DNA of 64,000 bases, from assembly GCF_019925205.1 (NCBI RefSeq), contig NC_083566.1:13082001-13146000 (forward strand), written 5' to 3'. The stretch comes from Metopolophium dirhodum (Eukaryota; Arthropoda; Insecta; Hemiptera; Aphididae). Of this stretch, positions 12,901 to 25,417 are shown in pieces. The position numbers and the translations under genes were made by a program. The notes beneath the pieces were generated by a model, which worked only from the letters and a program-made list of their open reading frames with translations, was not told where the DNA came from and made no database searches. Every line of letters begins with the position of its first letter. Position 1 is the stretch's first letter.

Positions 12901-14199
12901 GTGTGACTCATATGTAATCTAGTAATATACTATTAAGTTGTGTGTTGGTATACGCCCTATGCAAGTTCAAAACCGTCAAGGCATCGAACCGTATTGGTCA
13001 AAAATTATTAACCTGCTGCCGCCGCACTGCCTATCGGTCATAAATTGGTTTTCTCGCATTCTCCCCCTTATATTTACACAATATAAACTTTACATCCGAT
13101 TTATATTGTTATTTTCATAGAATTACGTACCTATATAGGTGAATCAGAGAATTCCCCTCAACCAATTCAACACTGTCGAGTCGCAAAAGTGGTTTTGAGA
13201 TTATTTGATTTTGATGTTAAACGTCTGATGAAAACAGAAAACGTCCAAAACTGAAAAAAAAAATCATAAGTCTTAACTCCCGCAACGTTGCTACCTTTGG
13301 AATTGGTGCTACTGTGCAGCTGGCAGTGACAATTCTATGGGTCCTGCTGTCAAATAAACAGAAAAAAATACTGATATATATATACCTACTCTTTGAACCT
13401 ACAAACCTTGTACACTTTAACATTTTCCACTATTTTTTATACATCACAGTGAAATGTAATTTTGTGGGCGTCGTGTTTTTTAAAATTACATTTTATAACA
13501 ATAACAATAACACTATATACATATAGGTAGGTGCAGGTCACTAACACAAAGTTAGAGCAAATCAGCAAATAAACGATAGGTACCTATGTCCTATTTATTA
13601 CTATAATAATAATATATATCTATTATATAAACTTATTATTATTGTATACCAATAGTAAGCAGTAATAGTATATACTACATACGCATCTGTCGTATATGTG
13701 ATTATATTTATTAGATTTATTAGAGTTTAGAGTGTCACAATTGTATTACAATTTATTCGTTATTATATAATATTATCTCAATTTAAGATACAAAATTAAA
13801 ATGTTTGTTTCCGCATAGGTTTCATAAAATTCTGATCTATAAATATAACTAATGTACCTAACCTAAATATTTTAAAAGAGTTAATAACTTATTTTAATTA
13901 AGTGTTATAAAATAGATAGTAATAGATATATTTAAGTTTTAAAATTAGACATGAGTACCTACATGACATAGAGACAATATAGAGGCAGTACCATATTATA
14001 GTCTTGCCGACTGCAGAAGTGCGATATTTATGAGTATATAATATGTAGGAACCAATATGGCAATAGGTATGTGGACAAACAAGATGTCTCGTACGTAGGT
14101 ATACATTAGATATACATATATAGTTGTATAGTGTATACCTATATTAATTTTACCGCGTCGACTTACCTATCGTAGAGTATTTAAAATATTAAAAATACA
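9906..14199. other. Intergenic DNA with a CpG-richer patch at 10280-11560
   Basis: Mostly AT-rich. From about 10280 to 11560, and most clearly 11090-11250, CpG dinucleotides become frequent, which stands out from the flanks and could mark a regulatory region or an unannotated non-coding promoter. The open frames here (up to 132 codons) are low-complexity and lack family features. From 11800 to 14199 I see nothing beyond AT-rich sequence and an (AAT)n run near 12702. Confidence 0.5.
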
Positions 14200-15450
14200 T
14201 AGGCACAATTTTTTTTTATAAGCATTTAAAGTTCAAATGTTGACAACATTAATCAAATTTATAATTTATTAATTATTTTGTAGTTAAAAATGTATAAAAT
14301 GTTTAACTTTTATGGCTAAGGATTGAAAATTTAAAACAAGGCTCCACGTAAATAGGTTATATATAAATTACTTTATTCACAATAATATCATCAAATATAC
14401 TTGGTAATATCATAGGCTGACTGACCGTTTTCGCTCAGAATCGTTTTTCTTATACCTACAATGATCTTATATCATTGAATTCAAATTTAATACCATCCAT
14501 TACAGTGACCCACTTGTAACCTACTGTACAGCAGAGCGACATCCACTTACCCACCTTTTTTTTATTGACATTTTATAATCAGATTTGGACGAAATTAAAT
14601 ATTTAAACGAAGTATAACATTTTAAGTTATTTTGTTGTACCTTATTATTTTGGTAATTTAAAAATTTTATTTTTCTTCAACAGTAACTTTTCTGATAGGA
14701 AAGTGAATCTAGTTGGTACTTTGGGGGCTCAAAAGTAAAAATTTCCCAATAGTTTTCAAAAATGACAAAAGAAAAATTAAGGAAAAACGGGAATTTTTAC
14801 GCAAAATCTGTTTTTAAGAAAATTGATTTTGGTTTTTGGTGTAACCATAAAACAAATGACCGTAGGGACATGAAATTTTGACTGAATTTTTATAATTACA
14901 TTTTCTATACACGATAAAATTTTGAAAATATTTTGACTCTTTTTGAGTTGTTTACGGACATTGTCAGTTTTCAATTTTTTTAGTTTTTTTTTTCTATAAA
15001 TATCAATAAAATTTTATTTGTTGAGTAAAAAAGAGTGAAAATTTAATATAAGGCTCCTGATATATCGTTCTAATAGCAGTTAAAAAATATGAAAAATATA
15101 TATGCACAATTTTTTTTTATAATCATTTAAAGTTCAAATGTTGACAACATTTATCAAATTTATAGTTTATTAATTATTTTGTAGTTAAAAATGTATAAAA
15201 TGTTTAACTTTTATGGCTAAGGATTGAAAATTTAAAACAAGGCTCCACGTAAATAGGTTATATATAAATTACTTTATTCACAATAATATCATCAAATATA
15301 CTTGGTAATATCATAGGCTGACTGACCGTTTTCGCTCAGAATCGTTTTTCTTATACAATGATATTATATCATTGAATTCAAATTTAACACCATCCATTAC
15401 AGTGACCCACTTGTAACCTACTGTACAGCAGAGCAACATCCACTTATACC
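14200..15450. repeat. Tandemly duplicated GATTCTGAGCGGAGC-family element
   Basis: Two near-identical blocks of about 350 bp start at 14203 and 15104, an offset of about 901 bp. They share GTTCAAATGTTGACAACAT, CTTTTATGGCTAAGGATTG, CAAGGCTCCACGTAAATAGG, CATAGGCTGACTGACCG, TTTTCGCTCAGAATCG and TGTAACCTACTGTACAGCAG. Between them (14660-15060) is the internal module that also occurs at 7255-7620 and 55250-55600. The match between the two blocks is much closer than to the copy at 55640-56000, so this duplication is comparatively recent. There is no intact ORF. Confidence 0.8.
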
Positions 15451-16973
15451 CTTTTTTTTTTAAAATTAGTTCAATCCACAATATTAATAATAGAAAAATT
15501 AATTACTATTAGCACTTAGCGCTAAGCAGTATAATTAATAATTATTTAATGAAATATTTTTAGAAATATATTTGATAACAGCTAAATCGAATCGATTTTG
15601 TATGTAAAATACTATGTAATGAATTTATATTGAACAGATCCATTACAGTGACTGTCACTGCAGACTAACCCAATGACGACGAGTTCCACTCAACACCTTC
15701 TACACAGGCACATAGCAGAGAAATTTCCTTGTTTTTTCCATTTAGTATTAGTGTTCAATGGGGGACATTGATTTTATAATTACTAGACAGAATATTTTAA
15801 AATTAACAGTTTTACTTTAACAGTATTAAACCTAATTATTATTATACCAGCTACAGGATGCAGACTAACGAAGGGATCAACGTTTTTACAATGTAAATGA
15901 TAAATATATTATATTGTCTATAATTTTTTTTAGTTGACTGTAAATAGTTTCCTAGATGATAAATAATAATCATAATAGTAGTAATGTTATTTGTTCATGC
16001 AAATAATCTATTAAATCAAATGTATGTACTATATATACTAAAGTAATCATAACGTAATTTGTACATAGACGTGTAATTAACTACTGTAATATGCTTAGGT
16101 ATATATATTAGGGTCACAAATTCACAATTGAAAATGGTTGTTCATTGGTTTGCAGTTTGTACACGGTCATTTTGTTTTACATTAAATTAATATAATATTA
16201 CAAATATTGTTGTTTTGTGTACAATTTAAACTACAAAATTTTTGTTTGTCAGCTGCTGTAGTGTACGTGCACCTATCAATATAAATTACAAATTACAGTT
16301 ATATCGCATTTTATTATTATAAATTATACATGGTTACACAAAATGATCAAAAGAAAATGAGGCATCCACCTTATTGCCTTAATTCATATTACGCATGATA
16401 TAACAATTGTTTTTATCATATAATATTACGATTAATTGTCTCGTTACTCAAATAATATCGGTGGGGAATGAACCATGAGAAAAGGTACAATACATTTAGG
16501 GTAGGGCACTAGGGCGCGCAGAGGCTCCTAAATGAATGTGTTGAAGAAAAGAAGGAGTTTCAGTTTTACCACAGAGGTATTTATTAAGGATATATCACAT
16601 GCATTATACAAGTATTGTTATTTGGCTAGATATACCGCGGGAGATCCAGCTTATGATTACAGTAAATATGTATGATTACTTTAAATTACAATTTATTATT
16701 TTGACAAGGTGAAAAATGACATAAATTATAATTATCGTAGGTAAAAGATTGCAGCGTAGATTACATAATACCGTTTAATCTAATTGTATGTGGTGCAAAT
16801 TATATATATATATTTGTTTTTGTTATTTTTGGCGAAAATGTCAATATATATTCATATATTATGTGACCACTTTAATAATATAATAAATAGCTAATAGCAT
16901 ATTGATTATACAAACTAAAAATGGTTTATAACATCATCAATTCTGATAGGTATAAACTAATAGATTAGACCAT
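15451..16973. other. Intergenic AT-rich DNA, no gene seen
   Basis: Contains a small GC-richer stretch near 15640-15710 with the palindrome CAGTGACTGTCACTG, and another near 16490-16560. No coding frame is supported. Confidence 0.5.
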
Positions 16974-17060
16974 CAGCGGTTGTTAAACTTTTGTAGATCA
17001 CGGACCCCTGATGAAAGATTTTTAGAAATCGCGGACCCCCTTACCAATTTTTTTTCGAAT
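16974..17060. mobile_element. hAT-like transposon end (one terminus)
   Basis: CAGCGGTTGTTAAACTTTTG, followed by GTAGATCACGGACCCC, resembles the terminal repeat style of hAT elements (CAGNGGTTCTCAA..GGACCCC, known from hAT/Charlie-type repeats). The preceding 8 bp, TAGACCAT, would be the target duplication. A matching inverted right end was not located, so the element is probably truncated. Confidence 0.4.
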
Positions 17061-18290
17061 TTTTTTTTTTTACAAAACATCTCATGTTATTTTAACCAAA
17101 ATTATAATAATTATTTTATATAACAATTTACATAAGTAGACATAACAAAACATACACATTTATAATTATTTTATACGATACTGGCGTGCCGTAATTCCTA
17201 ATAATATTATTAAACAGAATTATATCTCTTTTCTAATTTCTATTGTATAATATTAACATATGGATATGTAGTCGTAGTATCTAATTCTGAATTCATATGT
17301 GCTCATTGCATATTCTACCGTAAAAACGTCATTATACGGCGATTGATGAAAAAGGACCCTATTGCCGAAATACGGAGGGGGTCCACCAAAAAATACCCGG
17401 TTTCCTGGTAGTGGCCTATCCGCCATGATTATTATTTAGTATTTAGCAAATTAGTATTTTAGTATTTATCAAATTAGGTTTGAATTCGGAATTAATTAGT
17501 GTAAAGCTGGAAATTATTTTAATTGCTCAAGCATAGGTCTGTTATTAGGGAAATATGTTTTTACCTCTGAGGCCGACATTGACCGCCATCTTGAAAAAAT
17601 TTCAAAATTGGATTCAAATTTCAATAATAACCCAAAAACTATATGTTTTATAAAAAAATGTAATCGGATCTAAAATATAGAACGCTAAAGTTTCTACTAA
17701 ATTAAGTTAAAAAATAATGAGCTCAGCTCAAAACTAAGGTTGACTATCGATATTGAAAATATTGGGGTTTTTTTTAAGTTTTTTAGTTTTTTAGTTTTTT
17801 TTTAATTCGTCAAACTTACGACAAAAAGTCATATTAATCAATTTGTAGATATTGTAATTTTGCTTATAACAGTGTTAAATTCAATACAAAGTATTAAGGT
17901 AAAAAAATAGATTTCGAAATTATCACTCAAATTACCAGTTGCAAATGAACGGCAAATTATGCGTTTCAAATACGTTTGCAACAAATGCGTATATAATTTT
18001 TTGTGCAATACCAAACTATATAATACATACTATAAATAAATAGTAAATTAAACTTATAGTAAATATAGTTATAATAGTACCAATTTAGATTATTAGCATT
18101 ATTCATTAAAACAATTCAGAAAGTTTTTAACTAAAAAACAAAATATAACATAATGTTATACATATCACAACAACGTTCGTAGATATGTCGTATGTAGAAG
18201 TGTATATATATACCATGGGGACATTATGGTGTAGGTGATATTATTATATTGGAAGAATATGTATCTTATGTTTAATATAATATAATATAA
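17061..18290. other. Intergenic AT-rich DNA, nothing certain
   Basis: A GC-richer stretch at 17335-17435 (GGACCCTATTGCCGAAATAC, GGAGGGGGTCCACC) may be more repeat debris. No gene is supported. Confidence 0.5.
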
Positions 18291-18533
18291 AGTTCGATTC
18301 CTCGGCCATGGGCGGCATTTTTCTTCGGACAAGTCACGGTGTCCGGAGAACAAGTGCCGCCATCCCCCATCCGGGCATGGCAGATACCTACGGGTGCCCA
18401 CTTGAAAATCTGCCAAAAATCTACACACACGTGTTTACCAACCAACAGTATCCTCCCCTACAAATAAAAACAAACAAACAGCTAATGGCCATAGTTGCCG
18501 GGCTTAAATGATCAATAAAAAATAAAAAAAAAA
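18291..18533 (+). mobile_element. Retroposon 3' tail with A-rich end
   Basis: A GC-rich island in AT-rich DNA. It starts at AGTTCGATTCC (like a pol III B box or a coincidence), passes through CGGACAAGTCACGGTGTCC, CATCCGGGCATGGCAGATAC and CTACGGGTGCCCACTTG, and ends ATGGCCATAGTTGCCGGG..AATGATCAATAAAAAATAAAAA. A sharp GC block ending in an A-rich tail is what a 5'-truncated LINE or a SINE looks like. The last 35 bases resemble those before the poly(A) at 25420. No tRNA A box is visible. LINE versus SINE is undecided. Confidence 0.55.
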
Positions 18534-19906
18534 TATAATATAATATATTATAAACATAAATAAAACACATTGCATACTTGCATGTTCTAATTAACTAATT
18601 ATTGATATTCAAATACACTATATGTATACACTTTATTATAAATTATATTATACACTGACTAGGTAGGAAGGTATACTTACATATATATGCAGTAGTTGTA
18701 TAGGTGCGATTCGTATTAAATATTTCAAATTACATAAATTACATAATTTTATGTAGTTATAATAACGACGATTTAGAAACTTTTATAAAATATAATATAT
18801 ACGATATACCTGCAACTATATAATATAACCTATTCTAACTATCGCCAAGTAATATTGTATAGATATATTATAATGCCCCTTTATTAAAAATATATATTTT
18901 AATGTTAAAAGTTAAAACCGACATATTATATATTATTACCATTTACCTATATTAATTATTAACTTATTTAAAAAAAAGGTACAATGATCAGAAATTAAGT
19001 ATAGGTACAGGTTTTTTCATTAGGGTTCAGGGTTGAAGATAAAATTTATTTTTTATTTGTTTTATCATTTTTCTTACAACATCTAAAAGACTTTCATGTT
19101 TATTACTTTAACCAATAACTGTGCAGATGTGGTGCGGGGTGCTGCAGTTCGTTTTTAGGACGTGGCCTGCAAAATATGTTGTCATGTTGTCAGAATATAA
19201 TTTGTATAGGTTCTCATTATACAATATACGAGTATATATAGGCTGTACCGTGTAATAAGATATATTATACAACATGTGTTTCGTATACTTTGTAGTATAA
19301 GCCAGTACTACATAGTAACCGCCAAAAAGCCATTGAAAATACTCAACAACTCATATCGCCGATAATCCGTTCGGATGACAACATACACATAATATATGCA
19401 TGTTAATAAGTACATATAGAATTCAAAAAACTGTTCTCATAAATATACACTTGAACAAAAATTTAGCCAAAGGGGAGTGGAGGGATGTGTACTATATATT
19501 TAGTCGAGAACGTTGTTTTGGTATGGACCAATTAAAGTTTTCACCGGGCATCGCATGCGTTATAAAGCGCGTAAAAACTCGACATGACGTGAATAATACC
19601 TAGGTATATATATATATAAATATATAAAAAGATACACACACATTCGTGAGCCACACGTTTGTAGGACGAGAGGGATAATAGACGTGCCGCGCGAGTTTGA
19701 GTTAAGCCGAATTATTATGTCGGTACATAAAAACCACTCTCGCGGTCTAGTGGCGGAATCGACCAGTGGTGTTCGAGTATATATAGTGTCCCCTGATGCA
19801 ATAATATTTTGCACGCATTATATTATCATAGAAACTACGAGGAAAAAATACAAGCACCTATATATAATATTTGATATATATTAGGTCTATATAATATGTA
19901 TAGGAA

Positions 19907-19946
<40 letters not shown>

Positions 19947-20299
19947 TATAACAATTTGAGGAGAGGCGTTTTTATTGTTGGCCACAAACGATACTATTTC
20001 CTCCAGTAGGTATATATTATTATATATATCGCCTTCCCTGTATATTACTATAGTATATATATATATAGAGAGAGAAAGAGAAAAAACACTCCTGCAATGC
20101 AATAACAATAATATAATAGCTGGTAATATACGTCTTGTGTTATATACCATAATATTATGCCCCCGCCTGAAAGTCGGCTGCAGCAACACGACCGGGTACA
20201 ACACGATTTGAGTGCGAACGACTGTATGCACGACCAGAGCTATTCTGCTTTCTGCAGCGTAGAATATTTCATTATTATTATGTACACACACATACACAC
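18534..20299. other. Intergenic AT-rich DNA upstream of Rx
   Basis: AT-rich, with a pure (TA)n microsatellite at about 19910-19949. CpG content rises from about 19540. The overlapping short frames at 19400-20297 are mostly repetitive Ile/Tyr codons from TA repeats and are not credible genes. Confidence 0.55.
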
Positions 20300-21244
20300 G
20301 CCGTTAGTCGCTCAGTCGCGTCGTATAATATTATAGTGCCATGTCGTGTGTGTGTGTGTGTGTGTGTGGGGCCAAACAATAACATCTCATTTAAACATTA
20401 CACGCTAGTAAATAAATAAGAGGGACGCCTCGTCGTCGTCATCGTCTCTCCACTCTCTCTCACTCTCTGGCCGTTACCACACCACTACCACCACCCCGAC
20501 CGCGGTGGGCCCTCGGGGGCATTTAGGGTTTTGAAAAGAACATTTATCGAATTATACCCGGAGACCCGTTGACGGCGGGACGATAGTTAGGTGTGACGCA
20601 CGGGTTGGGGTGGAGCGCGCACAAGTGGCCCGTTTATTCGAAAGCCGTGGTGGGTTCAGGGTATAACGACTCGGGGCGGGGAGGGGCGCCCGGTGCCTCG
20701 CCATTGGTCCGCGGTGGCCGCGCCTCCCACCCCGCCGGCGTAACGCGCGTTGGGTCTCGCGCGACCGGCACACCGTCGCCGAACAGTCGTGGGACTCCGG
20801 TTCTTGTCGTCTCGTCGTCTACACGGTTACTGCATCAGCTCCGCCCGCGAGCACAATCTACGCCGCACACACGCACCTAGTGAATAACTAACCTAACAAG
20901 AATAATAATAATACGATATACATCTCTTCTTCACGTTAAAATAATATAGTCGTTATCTGCGCGAGTGGGTTTCGTGATTATTGCATAGCTTGGTATTGGT
21001 TTTTTTTCAAATTGTCTTTTTGTCGCGTTCTGTTCGTCAATTTTCGCTGCACGCAGATCATCGGCCGAAGAACAAATACGTAACAACAACATCGCAATAT
21101 ATACCGTATAAATATATATTACTATATAGTTGTAATAACAATATTAAGCTCACATCTGTCGCCCCGCGGCCTCGTTTCAAATACACGCCGGTGAGTGTCC
21201 GCCGTCCGGCTATCGTTATCATCATCGTCATCGTCGTCGTCGAC
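20300..21244 (+). promoter_or_regulatory. Presumed Rx promoter and 5' leader (CpG-rich)
   Basis: The strongest CpG-rich and GC-rich zone near the gene, peaking at about 20500-20880, directly 5' of the Rx start codon. It also holds a pyrimidine-rich CTCTCTC stretch at 20443-20468. An arthropod-type initiator TCAGT occurs at about 20310, but there is no independent support for it as the start site. The transcription start cannot be fixed from sequence. A consensus splice donor (CCG|GTGAGT, GT at 21191) lies in the leader. The Rx frame is open upstream to about 20980 without another ATG, so 21245 is the first usable start. Confidence 0.5.
20346..20369. repeat. (GT)12 microsatellite
   Basis: Uninterrupted GT dinucleotides within the presumed Rx promoter region. 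Confidence 0.95.
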
Positions 21245-21506
21245 ATGGAGACAGATAGCAACAGCGACGGCGAAATGATGCCGGCCGCCGCGCAGATGCC
21301 ACCCTACAGCCGGGCCAACATCGAGCTGCTCATCAGGAGACACCAGGCCGCTGTCACGGCGCTCGGGCTGGCATTCAACGGCCCACCTCACCATCACAGG
21401 CCGATGATGGCAAACGCGGCCACGTCCGTGCCAGCGCCCAAGCACCACACCATCGACGCCATCCTCGGACTCAAGCGCAACGACCACAAAGACCAGGAGT
21501 CCGGAG
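21245..21506 (+). CDS. Rx: Retinal homeobox protein Rx, coding exon 1 (N-terminus, octapeptide)
   Basis: Encodes residues 1-87 plus the first base of codon 88 of a paired-like homeodomain transcription factor. In animals this family acts in the nucleus in anterior brain and eye development. The start ATG has a good context (GAC before it, G after it) and is the first ATG in frame. Residues 1-30 are acidic then Ala/Pro-rich (METDSNSDGEMM). Residues 68-76, HTIDAILGL, are the octapeptide typical of Rx proteins (H-S/T-I-E/D-A-I-L-G), a motif linked in this and related families to Groucho-type corepression. A GT at 21511 would leave phase 2 and hit a stop (TAG) at once in exon 2. The GC donor at 21507 (AG|GCAAGT) leaves phase 1 and joins exon 2 in frame as Gly88. 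The exon end is therefore inferred as 21506. Identification rests on the octapeptide together with the homeodomain of exon 2. Confidence 0.88.
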
Positions 21507-22294
21507 GCAAGTATACCTACACCATGTTATGGTCTATATAATAATATGTAGATTGCAGATACTATATTGTGATGAAATAAAACGTGAACGCCATAATAAT
21601 ATATAATATAGGTACATATTATTATACTCGTGATACTAGAATAATATATAGATACTTACATTAAAATTATATGTTTGTAGAGTCTTTCTATCGTAATCAT
21701 ACAATTTTGTAAATATGTTTAAATTGTATGGGTACCATAAATATTATAACATGTTGATTACAATGTTATTAGACATACACATCTTATATATATATCATAG
21801 ATTTATGTACCTATAATAGATCTTTATCGTTCAAAAATTAGAATTTAAAAATTTTAATGTTAACCAGATGTAGGTATTTACCGCTATAAATCATTTTTAT
21901 TGTGATAGACAGACTCAACAAATCAATTCAGTACCTATACTGTATAAAGTATTATATTATAATACATTTTATATAATTACGGTGTACAGAAGTAAGCCAG
22001 AAATAATATAGTGTTTTCTGTGTATCTGTGATGTATTGCAATTTAATGCAAGCACATAATAGGTATATTATGGTCTTTCGAATTTTCATAAACAGTAGGG
22101 ATCGCATAAACAGCATTTTAAACCATTGAAACCTAATACAAATTTCGGCCACAACTATAATGTCTGCCGTGGTCTTGTGGGTGATGTTATAATATTTTTC
22201 CACGATCTCCCGTTAGAATAATTATAATATAAATGTTTAATGTATACAGTATACCTATTCGAAATAAATAAAGGCACAGTAAATACCTATCTCA

Positions 22295-22620
22295 TACTAG
22301 CTGTCCTAGATCATCCTAATATACACGGCGTTTCTCATGACAAATTAAATGTCAGTGGATTTACCCTGTCTCAAACTCTTTTAAATGAATAATCTGCACA
22401 GATTTTTAAAACTGTAACATGGTTGGTTTGAACAAATATAAAATACAGGCTTAAAATTATATGTACAATTTATTATAATAACTATTTTATTTTTTGTAAC
22501 TGCAATGGCAACCCTATACAATCAAAAAAATATTTGTTTTTCGTAAGCTAACAGATTCTTGTGTGAGCCCCTGTTTGAAATGCAAAATTTAAAAGTTATA
22601 GGTTTTGCGGTAAACATCCT
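22295..22620 (-). repeat. Dispersed retroelement-like copy (ACTAGCTGT / AATGGCAACC family)
   Basis: Begins ACTAGCTGTCCTAG and continues to GCAATGGCAACCCTATAC and a TTTTCGTAAGCTAACAG block. The same order (ACTAGCTGT, AATGGCAACCCTATA, TTTTCGTGAGC) occurs at 32145-33112 and, inverted, at 33350-34045. There is no ORF. Orientation is arbitrary because the functional 3' end is unknown. Confidence 0.45.
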
Positions 22621-23519
22621 TAGAAATAAGATTATACCTACCTACGTACCAAATTTTAGACACAAACCTAATTTAACCTTTTATTAATCCTATGCATACA
22701 TCTATAATATAACATAATAATATAAAGGTATTTTGATAAATAATCTTTTATAGGGTTGTATATATTATACCATCAAATTGGTCTCGAGATGATTTCACTG
22801 TATGTCTGTATATATATAGCTGTTTACATTATGTTCATTTACCTATTGGTTATACCTAGGTATATATATTATTTTTGTGTTACATAATACATAAAAACAT
22901 AGTTCTATAATATGCAACTCTATTACAACGTACATTTATATACATATATATTATTTTTATAAGTATTATAGCCTAGATAGGTATACGTATTAACTTTCAT
23001 ATAATAATATATATATATATATATTTATATATTGTATATACGGGCAAGCTCTTTGGATAACATATTGTTCTTATTTTTTACTTACGATACTAATCATATA
23101 AAGATAATAAATTATACATAGATTCAATAGGAGAAAGATAAGCAATAGTAGTGAGTATAGGTATATATTTAAAATTTTAAAACGAGAATGAAGGATCCAG
23201 ATTGGCTATAATAGACGCATTAGACTACGCTTAGGGGTTTATTGGACATATTATAGTTGGTTGAGCTCATCGTAATGAAGAAAGATCAACGTGAGCTGGA
23301 GGAACTTAAAAGTTAATTACATATAAAAGATTTAGAGAGCAATAGATTCATTAAGAAGTCCAGTGAGAGATTTAAATTTTGCATTATGCTTTCGATCAAC
23401 AATAGGGAAGATATTCCTACTATAGGTGTGTGTGTATTTGTGTGTACTATTATACTATATACCATATAGGCCTACCTAAGTTCGGGCTGGCGGTGCGGAT
23501 ATTAGCTGTAAGTACATTA

Positions 23520-24020
23520 TTCATATGTCTATAAAATTATATATATCTGCAGCAGCCGCGTCATATATAGCGTATATACTCCTTCCTAACCTAACCGTCT
23601 CAAGTCGCACGGGAAAAATCAGTCGCCGACGACGACGACGACGACGACGTAATGGTAATTGTTTCGGTAAACCGCCGGTGGGGGAAATATGTTTTCAAGC
23701 CCATTTGTTTTTAATCACTTTTCTCGTTCCACGGGCTCTCCGCTATTCCCCGACCGCCGCGCTCGTTTTTGTTTCAATACTTTAAAAAGTTCAAATGTCG
23801 TATAAAATACGCGAAATGCTGTCCCAATTACCGCCGTTATTTCCCCTTTTTGTACGCGCTTTATAATATAATCGTACCTACGCAGTTGTTTCACTATAAA
23901 TACACCCGTCTGCATAAACATGTGCAATATTTATGTATATATATATTATAGTCGAACGCATTGCCGTCCCGCCGCACGCCGTCGCTCGAGCTGCTTAATT
24001 GAGACCGAATAACGCGCTCG
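23520..24020. other. CpG-richer island in Rx intron 1, with (CGA)8
   Basis: CpG dinucleotides are frequent, in contrast with the flanks. A CGA trinucleotide run lies at 23626-23649. GC-rich stretches lie at 23660-23770 and 23945-24020. The short frames are built from the CGA repeat and are not credible. It may be regulatory. Confidence 0.4.
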
Positions 24021-25382
24021 CGGATATAATAAATATTATATATAAATATATATACACCTACCTATGTACGATAACTTTATGTATAATATACACGTTTATG
24101 ATGATGTGTATATAAACTCTACAAAAATAAATTACTTTTGTATCTCCTCTCTATCACCCTCTCTCTCTATCTGTCTCTCTCTCTTACAAACCGTCTACGA
24201 AAGTTTCAAAGCCGATTTCGATAACGCGCGTGCCACGGACCCATAATAAGGCAATTTCAATTTCGGAATGGCGGTATATATCGTATATACCTATAATTCA
24301 GACGTGTTTTTTTCCCTCCGTTTATATATGATGCATATATATAATAATATAATAAATTTACTAATTTGCTTAGAATATATACGTAAAAGACTGCATATTA
24401 TTACTTTATTTAGGTAGGCAAGCGTGTGCATCTATTTAATAATATTTTTGTGTCCGCCTGCAAATGCACAACGACGATATCTGTCGTCCCAGTGGAATTA
24501 ATTAATCAATTATACTGGACGAACATACACACACTTATACATTGGGTAATAATATGCCGATGTGCATCATTTTTTCGTGATGTCGTATATACGAACGCAT
24601 ATTATACGTATACCTATACATATATGTAATATAGTATACCTATGTATAGATATCATAGGTTTATATACAAAAAAAAAGGTAAAAAATATAACAAATATAG
24701 GGAAAGCGGAAGTGTGTGTGTGTCTGCACGCGTTTGTATTATTAAAGGGGAGAAAAAAATACGAATATATAGTACCTATACCAAGTATTATATATGTATA
24801 TAATGTCTGTGTGTAGCGAAAAGCCTAATTCGTGCGCTATCAACGCTGTTATCGGCTCGCGTGTCGTTTACTCATAATAATATTATAATTACAAACAATT
24901 AAATTGATTAAAACATAATATTTTAATCAGACGTCTTATCGCCGCCGTTCCAATTATTAATTAAAATATCAAATGAATGCGCAATTTTTTTTCCTGTACC
25001 TGCAGCTTACTGCTTACTCCTGCTGTAGTATATAATAATGGTATGTATAATAATTAATAACGATGTATATAATATTACATAATATTATACTAACTGGTCT
25101 GGCTGTGCAGCGTGCGTCTGTCCCGTGTGATTATCGCATCAAGTGTCATAATATTTAATATGTATATTCTGTTTGGCGTAATTGTACCTATATTGTAATA
25201 GGTAGATCTATAGGTACTACATTTCATACCTGTACGCGTGGGTATATATTATATAGTATGTAGTTTATGCATTACACGTGTACCTACGTAAGTTATGTAC
25301 TTATATATTATAAACCAAATAATAATCATAGTATTGATGTATGGCGGTGTAGTTTATACTTGTTATACAATAATATATAATA

Positions 25383-25417
25383 CTCACCCAATGGCCTATG
25401 TTGCCGCGGGTTACCCA

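Noticed and set aside
18291..18301. B-box-like GTTCGATTCC suggesting a tRNA gene
   Set aside because: No A box or cloverleaf can be built upstream, where the sequence is pure TA-rich DNA. The motif sits at the edge of a retroposon tail.
19887..20297. 136-codon minus-strand frame upstream of Rx
   Set aside because: Long Ile/Tyr runs come from TA dinucleotide repeats. No domain and no conserved character.
21511..21516. GT splice donor (AA|GTATAC) for Rx exon 1
   Set aside because: It leaves phase 2, while exon 2 needs phase 1. The joined frame would hit TAG within a few codons. The GC donor four bases upstream fits both phase and consensus.
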